Assembly (NCBI GenBank): GCA_026018925.1
Contig: JAKSZU010000009.1
Span: 85,448,139-85,512,138, forward strand
Origin: Tupaia tana
Taxonomy: Eukaryota; Chordata; Mammalia; Scandentia; Tupaiidae
Direction: 5' to 3'
Length of the DNA: 64,000 nt
The translations under genes and the position numbers were made by a program. A model generated the notes under the pieces. It was not told the DNA's origin. It did no database searches and saw only the letters and a list, made by a program, of their open reading frames with translations. Positions 56,456 through 64,000 of this stretch are shown one piece after another. Every line of letters starts with the position of its first letter. Position 1 is the first letter of the stretch.

Positions 56456-57104
56456 AAGGTTTTAATCAAGGTTACTGAGGTGTCACTAGGCACAGTGATA
56501 TTGATATCCACTGTTTGTTAACAATACAGTCTCACATTACATAGACTCTGTAACCTGGGAGTTGACATCAGAAAATAGTTAATTGCTAGAAGCTGATGAA
56601 TAAACAATTCTAAGCCCAGAGACTATCAGAAAGAGATACCTTTTATTCCCCCCAATGAAATCTATGTCTTTTTTTTCTCCTGCTCTCTAAAGGGTAAACA
56701 ATACTTGTTTTCTAGTAACAGCTGGGAGTATAGGGATGAACATCATCTATTCTTGCCAGCACTAGAGTTCATCCCAGGGATTCAATTCTCTTTCCCATCA
56801 TATGGGCTCTTCAACAATCCCATTTACAGAAACAAAATTCTCCACTCATCATACCTGTGCCAAAGAAAGTAGAGATTTTTGTACTTCTTCAGAGTCTACA
56901 GGCTTTGCACAATGTTCTCTATCCTGAGATGGCACCACCTAAGCATGTTTGTACAAAAATATAACCCATTTCTAAAGGTTTTATTTTACAGAGTACTGAG
57001 GTTATCTGCATAAGACATGATTATATGTCACACCTTCACCTTTATATGTTCTAATCCTGGTTCTGCTGTACTAATTCTTTTCTTCCAATCTCTTGTAACA
57101 CTCT
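56456..57104. other. No gene or recognised repeat
   Basis: Mixed DNA between a SINE and an old L1. No coding signal seen. Confidence 0.5.
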
Positions 57105-58858
57105 CCCTTTTCTTTTTAAAAGTATTTTTATTTTTATTAACATATAATAATTGTAAATATTTCTGGGGATACAAATTTTTTGGTGTAAGAGTACAATGTG
57201 TAATGACTAAATCAGAGCAGTTAATATACCTATAAACTCAGCCATTTATTATTTTTTTATGTTGGGAACATTTGAAATCATCCATTTTACTTACTTTAAA
57301 ATACACAGTGTTATCACCTTTATCCTCTCCACTGTATTTTGTAGTGCTAGAGATTATTCCTCCTACTTATTTGCAACTTTGTTTCCATTAATAAACATCC
57401 CTCTATTCCTCTCACCATCCTTTCCAGCCTCTAGCTGTTATTTCTCATCTCTGTACTTTTATGAGACATTATTTTTTGAGAGAGAATATGTGGTATTTCT
57501 CTTTCTGCACCTGGCTTACTTTACTTAGTATAATCTCCTCCAGGTTTGTTCATTTAATGTCAGATGACAGAATTTCATCTTTTTAACTCCCTGAATAGTA
57601 TTCAAATATATACATCACATTTTCTTTATCCATTCCTCTGCTGATGGACACTTAGGGTGATTTCCTATCTCAGCTATTGTGAATAGTGTTGCAATAAAAA
57701 TTGGGTGTATACAGATATCTTTATAACTTAGTGATTTCTGTTTCTTTACATATACACCTAGTAATGGGATTGATGTATCATATAGTAGATCTATTTTTAG
57801 TTTTTTTAAGTAGTTTTTTAAAGTAACCTTTATACTGTTGTACATAATGGCTGTACTAACATTACACAAACAGTGTAAAAGAGTGCCCCTTTCTCTGCAT
57901 CCATGACAGCATTTATTTTTTGTATTTTTGATAAAAGTCACTCTGAGGTGAGAAGATATCTCATTGTGGGTTTGATTTGCATTTCTCTAATGATCAGTGC
58001 TGTTGAACATGTTTTCATATGTTTTTTGGCTATTTGCATGTCTTCTTTTTGTAACTGTTTGTTCAGGTCATTTGCCCATTTATAAATTGAGTTACCTTTT
58101 GTTGTGGCTGAATTGTTTGTATTTTTTGCATATTCTGGTTATTAATCACTGTCAGATGTATAGTTGCAAAGATTTTAACCCATTCTGTAGGTTGTCTCTT
58201 TACTCTGTTGATTGTTTTCTTTGCTATTTGGAAACTTTTTAGTATGATATAGTTCTGTTTATTTTTTCTTTTATTGCCTGTGGTTTTATGGTTTTATTCA
58301 TGATCTCTTTGCTCATACCTATGTCCAGAAATGTTTCCCTATGTGTCTCAGGTTGCTTCATAGTTCAAGATTTTATGTTAAAATATTTCATCTATTCAGA
58401 GTAGATTTTCAAATGCGGTGGGAGATACAGATCTAACTTCATTCTTCTGCATATGGATGTCCAGTTTTCCAGTTCCAATTATTATGAGACGTTCTTTTCT
58501 CCAATGGATGTTCTTGGCACCTTTGTGAAAAATCAGCTGGCTGTATATATGTGGATTTATTTCTGGGCTTTCTCTTATGTTCCATTGGTATATGAGTCTG
58601 GAGTGTTTTGCTTTGTTTTGTTTTTGCCTATACCATGTTCTTTTTATTTTCTTGTTTTTTGTTGTTGTTATTATGATAGCTTTGTAGTATATTTTGAAAT
58701 CCAGTAGTATGATGTCTCTGGCTCCATTCCTTTGGCTCAGGACTGATTTTGCTACTCAAGGTCTTTTCTGATTTTATACAAATTTTACGATTGTGTTTTC
58801 TATTTCTGTGAAGAACATTATTGATATTTTCAGAGGTATTGCAACGAGTCTGTAGATA
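57105..58858 (-). mobile_element. Old L1 (L1M-type) 3'UTR and ORF2 C-terminus
   Basis: Minus-strand: 3'UTR ('taacatataataattg', 'gtgttatcacc') then ORF2 from its end ('tgctgatggacacttaggg', 'ctcagctattgtgaatag') back to the post-reverse-transcriptase region. An open piece at 57941-57615 keeps a degenerate cysteine-rich motif ([16 protein letters not shown]). It is more diverged than the 26-kb L1 and has a different 3'UTR. Cut at 58858 by a SINE. Confidence 0.8.
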
Positions 58859-59146
58859 ACATGTCACTGGACTTCCACGTAGTTGACTGCAGATTGAGTC
58901 CTGAAACCAGTGGCTTCAAACTCATGTCAGGTGCATGTATGTGCATGCCCAAGATCCCAAATAATGTGACTGAATGTATAAAAGAAAATGAATGAAATAA
59001 AAAAATTAAAAAAAGAAAGATCCCAAGAGGAGAAAGGAAGGGAAGGAATTGCTGCATGGTTATCCGCCCTGGGGAGTGATTTCTCACTTTCTGTCTGTAT
59101 CTCTGGCAAGCACATGCATCTTAAAGCAAAAATCTCTCTTAAAAAA
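58859..59146 (+). mobile_element. 5'-truncated family A SINE containing an L1 tail
   Basis: Begins within the head ('acatgtcactggacttcc'), lacking the A box. B-box region 'agattgagtcc', body, and 'aaagcaaaaatctctc' tail. Split by a 56-bp insertion at 58961-59016. Confidence 0.87.
58961..59016 (+). mobile_element. 56-bp L1 terminal insertion
   Basis: Contains only the last bases of an L1 ('gactgaatgtataaaag', 'aatgaaataaaa') plus A-rich tail, flanked by the exact duplication 'aagatcccaa' (58951-58960 and 59017-59026) of SINE sequence. Confidence 0.85.
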
Positions 59147-59329
59147 AGAATACGCAAAAAGATGTAAGTTTTCAATTTTAGGAAGCAATGACAAAAGTAA
59201 TGGGGGTCATCAAGATGTCAATCAGATAACTGGTCAGTGTTTAGTGAGTAGGAACAGTCTTATGAATAGTGGTATATTAGTATTCCCCTACTTATAATTT
59301 CAAGTTGTATGATTAAAAATCCCTTTCCA

Positions 59330-59565
59330 GGGATCAGCAGTTAGTGTAATGGCCATGTCACTGGACTCCCACGTAGTCGACCACGGTTTGCGTCCCAGAC
59401 CCGGTGGCTTAAACTCATGCCAGGCGCGTGTGCATGTGTGCCCAAGATCCCGAGAAGAAGATGGAGGAGAAGGGATTGTGGAGTGGCCATCCCCCCTGGG
59501 GGGTGATTTCTCGCTTTCTATCTCTCTGTCTCTCTCTGTCTTTCTGGCGAGTGCACGCGCCCTAT

Positions 59566-59597
<32 letters not shown>
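59330..59597 (+). mobile_element. Family A SINE, well preserved
   Basis: 'gggatcagcagttagtg', B-box position 'ggtttgcgtcc' (59385-59395, C-type variant), full body, 'ctatagc' and a 27-base A-tail. Duplicated 'tccctttcca' at both ends. Confidence 0.93.
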
Positions 59598-59600
<3 letters not shown>

Positions 59601-59609
59601 CCCTTTCCA

Positions 59610-60310
59610 CTTACTTGACCACTAACATGGAATCTTTGGCTCTCAGTAATTGATAGGGAAAAAAAGACAATTTAACTTTTCACTTGACATTTAACTCCTC
59701 TCTACCTTATTTCTATCGAGAAGCAATTTGATTTCTTCTCAGAAACTTAACAATAGAAACTCACTACTTCTTCAGATATCCTATGACTCTGAACTATCCT
59801 ATGACTCTACTGAACCTGTTTATTAACTTGAAATCTTTCTCTCACTCTACCTACCAAACTCCAGTATGGATGTTGATTCAGGTTAAATCATTCCTCTTTC
59901 CCAAAACAGTTCATTAGATACCTAAAAATAGAGGCCTAGACATTCCTGGAGTTGTTCTTCTAGCTACTTATCCAAGGCCTTCTCCTTCTCATGTAGAATA
60001 GCTCAAAATACTCTTCTCATTCTGATCAAAGAAATCTCTACAGCCTCTCTGCACCCACCCTAAAATATGATACTCAGATCTGAGCACCAGCCTCTTAATT
60101 TTCTATGACAGATAAAAAGCAGAGTATAACCATTACCACCCTTCCCTTGGATTTCTATCAATGCATCTCCACTACAAGGATGACTCTACATTTAACTAGA
60201 AAAAACGTTTATGTGTTCTGGGAAAGTCATACTTTATCCAGCCTATTCATTTCTATGTTCAAACTATTATCACCCTATACAAAACAGTGCCCAGTGTTGT
60301 TAAACTTTCA
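59610..60310. other. No gene or recognised repeat
   Basis: Balanced-composition DNA without recognisable repeat or open frame of note. Confidence 0.5.
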
Positions 60311-60314
60311 AGAA

Positions 60315-60460
60315 TAACAGAATATTGGGGCTGAAAGGGGTTTTAGAAAATTGAGTCTCAGGGAGGTGAATATGTCTGCTCAAGACCACACAGGATTTTG
60401 GAAACTAAGCATAGTCTAGGACTCTGATTCCTTGAAACACAGGCCAAAGCTCCTTGGGGC
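60315..60460 (+). mobile_element. Possible MIR-type ancient SINE
   Basis: 'agaaaattgagtctcaggg', 'gaggtgaatatgtctgc', 'caagaccacacaggat' and 'tctaggactctgattcc' recall the conserved core of mammalian-wide interspersed repeats. Diverged; call by eye only. Confidence 0.45.
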
Positions 60461-60837
60461 CTCAAATAGGTTTGTATAAGGTGACTTTGCCACAGCTCTT
60501 AACTTTTAACCCATATCTTATCAGTGAAAATACAGATTCCCAAAGCTGACAAATATTTCTCTTCTGACCCCATACTTTCTTTCCATACTATATATACTGT
60601 AGCCTGTCTTCCTGAGGAACCAAAACAGAGAATCTCTGGGTGCATTGATAAAGCGCCCAAGTAATCTCTCAGAAATATAATCCTGTGACAGAAATGCTGC
60701 CACTAGAAAGCTAAAACCTCTACAGCACACATGGTGTTTCATTGGCTCCATGTACTATAGACTGCTGCCAGGCCCAAGATCTAAGGTAAATACAGCTAGA
60801 CATGTCTATTGGAGGTTGAAATATCATAAGTTGAAAA

Positions 60838-61520
60838 TGCATATATTGAACCACCCTTGCAATCCTGTAATAAAGTCAGCCTGGTTGTGAAGTATAAAAT
60901 TGTATTTGTGTTATTGGATACAACTTGCTCTTATCATGTTGAGAATTTTTGCATCTATATTCATCAAAGATATTGGTCTCTAGTTTTCCTTTTTTGATAT
61001 GTCCTTCTTTGTTTTGAGGATGATGGCAGTGGAGGCTTCATGAAATGAATTTGGGAGGATTCCTTCCTTTTGGATCTTTATAAATAGTTTGAGTAGATTG
61101 AATTCAGCTTTTCTTTTAAAGTGTTATAGAATTCAGAAGTGAAGCCATCAGGACCTGAGTTTTCTTTGTGAGAGGTTATTTATTGCTGATTCAATATTAT
61201 TGCTTGTTATGAGTCTATGCAGGTTTTCTTTGTTTTCCTGATTCAGTCTTATTAGATTATTTATGTTCAGAAATATGTCCATCTCATTCAGGTTTTATCA
61301 TTTGTTGGTGTATAGTTGCTCATAGTGTTCTCTAATGATGTTTCGTATTTCTGTTATGTCTGTTATAATATTGCCTCTTTCGTTGTAAGTTTGATTTACG
61401 TGGCTCCTTTCTATCTTCTTCTTAATTAGTCTAGCTAACAGTGTGTCAATTTTGTTTATTTTCTCAAAGAACCAGCTTTTGGTTTAATTTATTTTCTGTA
61501 TAATTCATTTATTTAAAAAA
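60838..61520 (-). mobile_element. L1 ORF2 fragment (reverse transcriptase N-terminal side)
   Basis: Minus-strand L1 piece: 'ttgcatctatattcatc', 'gaagccatcaggacc', 'tcaaagaaccagctttt'. Lacks both the 3' end and the 5' part. Flanked by similar 'aaaatgcat' / 'aaaatccat' words from the DNA transposon. A fragment without a tail is unusual for target-primed insertion. Confidence 0.78.
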
Positions 61521-61760
61521 TCCATTTGATATGCCTAACCTACTGAACATTGTAACTTAGCTTAGCCTACCTTAAAAATGATGATAATATTTATATTAGC
61601 TTACAGCTGGGCAAAATTATCTAACCATAAACGTATTTTATAATAATGTGTTGAATATGTAATGTAATTATTACTATACTGAAAGTGAAAAACAGAATGG
61701 TTGTATGAATACTTGAAGTGCATTTGTATTTTTAAGCCAGTATAAAATAAAACATTAAGA

Positions 61761-61998
61761 CCAACCCTGTAGCATAGGTGTTAACCATCATGTATAAGGA
61801 GTAAGGTTTCACATGGCTGACCATGGTTCAAATCTTGGCCTCAGAAGCTTGAAAATCACACTGGGTTCACATACGTGTGTGATTGAAATCCTGATGAAAT
61901 GGAGAAGTGAAGGAAAAACAGTTTGTGACATAACCACATCCCATTGGAAGGTTCTTTCTCTCTTTGGCAAGTGCACATGTCTTTTAGCAATTAAAAAA
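61761..61998 (+). mobile_element. Old family A/B SINE
   Basis: Head 'gaccaaccctgtagcatag', B box 'ggttcaaatc', 'aagcttgaaaatcacac', 'tttctctctttggcaagtg', tail 'cttttagcaattaaaa'. Diverged; inserted in the Tigger-like element. Confidence 0.75.
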
Positions 61999-62032
61999 GT
62001 TATAAGTTGAGCTATTTTAAGTTGAGAACTGT

Positions 62033-62268
62033 TGGGTCAGCAGATTGCATGAAGGTTAAGGTGGCTGGATCCCATATGACCAACTGAAATTCAAGTCATG
62101 CACCTAGAAGCTTGAAAAGATGCTGGATGCATGAGTACATACTCAAAACCCCAAGAGGAGCATAAAGAAGAGATTGTAATGACCATTTCTTCCTGGGAAA
62201 TATTTTCTCTCTTTTTTATCTCTCTCTGTTTCTGTCTCCAGCAAGTACACTTTATAGCAAAAAATATG
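62033..62268 (+). mobile_element. Old family A/B SINE
   Basis: Head 'tgggtcagcagattgcatg', body 'caagaggagcataaag', 'tcttcctgggaaata', tail 'ttatagcaaaaaatatg'. Target duplication 'gttgagaactgt' versus 'gttgggaactgt' from the Tigger-like end. Confidence 0.82.
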
Positions 62269-62289
62269 TTGGGAACTGTCTGCATTTAT

Positions 62290-64000
<1,711 letters not shown>

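Larger units (their letters stand above)
60785..62286 (+). mobile_element. Tigger-like DNA transposon remnant, multiply interrupted
   Basis: Pieces near 60785-60837, 61521-61760, 61999-62032 and 62269-62286 read together as a non-autonomous TcMar-Tigger-type element: 'aatatcataagttgaaaatg', 'cctaacctactgaac', 'cttagcttagcctacc', 'ttataataatgtgttgaat', 'aaagtgaaaaacagaatgg', and 'ataagttgagctatttt' near the end, mirroring the start. Inserted are an L1 fragment (60838-61520) and two SINEs. Subfamily assignment is from memory and uncertain. Confidence 0.6.

Overview
This is a gene-poor, AT-rich stretch of mammalian nuclear DNA built almost entirely from retrotransposons. No intact host gene is visible. 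The LTRs (MLT1-like, MLT2-like), the decayed L1M-type L1s and an HNRNPA1 retrocopy point to a placental mammal. A single old 7SL-RNA-derived SINE (47.2-47.34 kb) suggests Euarchontoglires, the only clade known to carry 7SL SINEs. Primate Alu dimers, rodent B1/B2/ID and rabbit C-SINEs are all absent. By elimination a colugo (Dermoptera) or a related lineage is my best guess. It is tentative, because the dominant tRNA-derived SINE here does not clearly match what I recall of published colugo SINEs.

Layout: 0-7.5 kb holds plus-strand L1 3' halves, hit by SINEs and by an ORF1-only L1 (HAL1-like copy 1, 2611-5522). 8.2-17.9 kb holds minus-strand L1s carrying HAL1-like copy 2 (9973-12655) and a later L1 (13153-16927). 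18.8-26.0 kb is a complete but decayed minus-strand L1 with a tandem promoter-monomer array at its 5' end. 26.2-31.7 kb is the best-preserved L1, inserted in a SINE with an exact 14-bp target duplication. 32-38 kb is mostly non-repetitive DNA with scattered SINEs and an MLT2-like LTR. 38-47 kb is again nested L1s plus HAL1-like copy 4. 47.1-50.2 kb holds the tRNA/7SL composite and SINE-in-SINE nests. 50.3-54.2 kb holds HAL1-like copy 3. 54-64 kb is mostly unrecognised DNA with SINEs, an old L1, a Tigger-like DNA transposon containing three later insertions, and the start of an HNRNPA1 processed pseudogene running off the window.

Two SINE families occur. Family A begins with 'gggaccagcagttagcg', has a tRNA-like head with pol III A and B boxes, a body with 'cccaagatcccgag' and 'ggagaagggattg', a CT-rich segment and a 'ctatagcaaaaa' tail. 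Family B has a related head ('ggccagcaggtgg'), a short body, a CT-rich microsatellite and a taaa-rich tail. Both presumably use L1 machinery, because they end in A-rich tails and carry target-site duplications like those of the L1s.

The most interesting content is a group of L1 derivatives that keep the 5'UTR and ORF1 but lack ORF2 (half-L1 architecture). They have a group-specific downstream region and tandem-repeat 5' ends. Target-site duplications prove that two of them are complete insertions rather than deletion debris. Mobilisation must have relied on ORF2 protein supplied by full-length L1s such as those at 18.8 and 26.2 kb.
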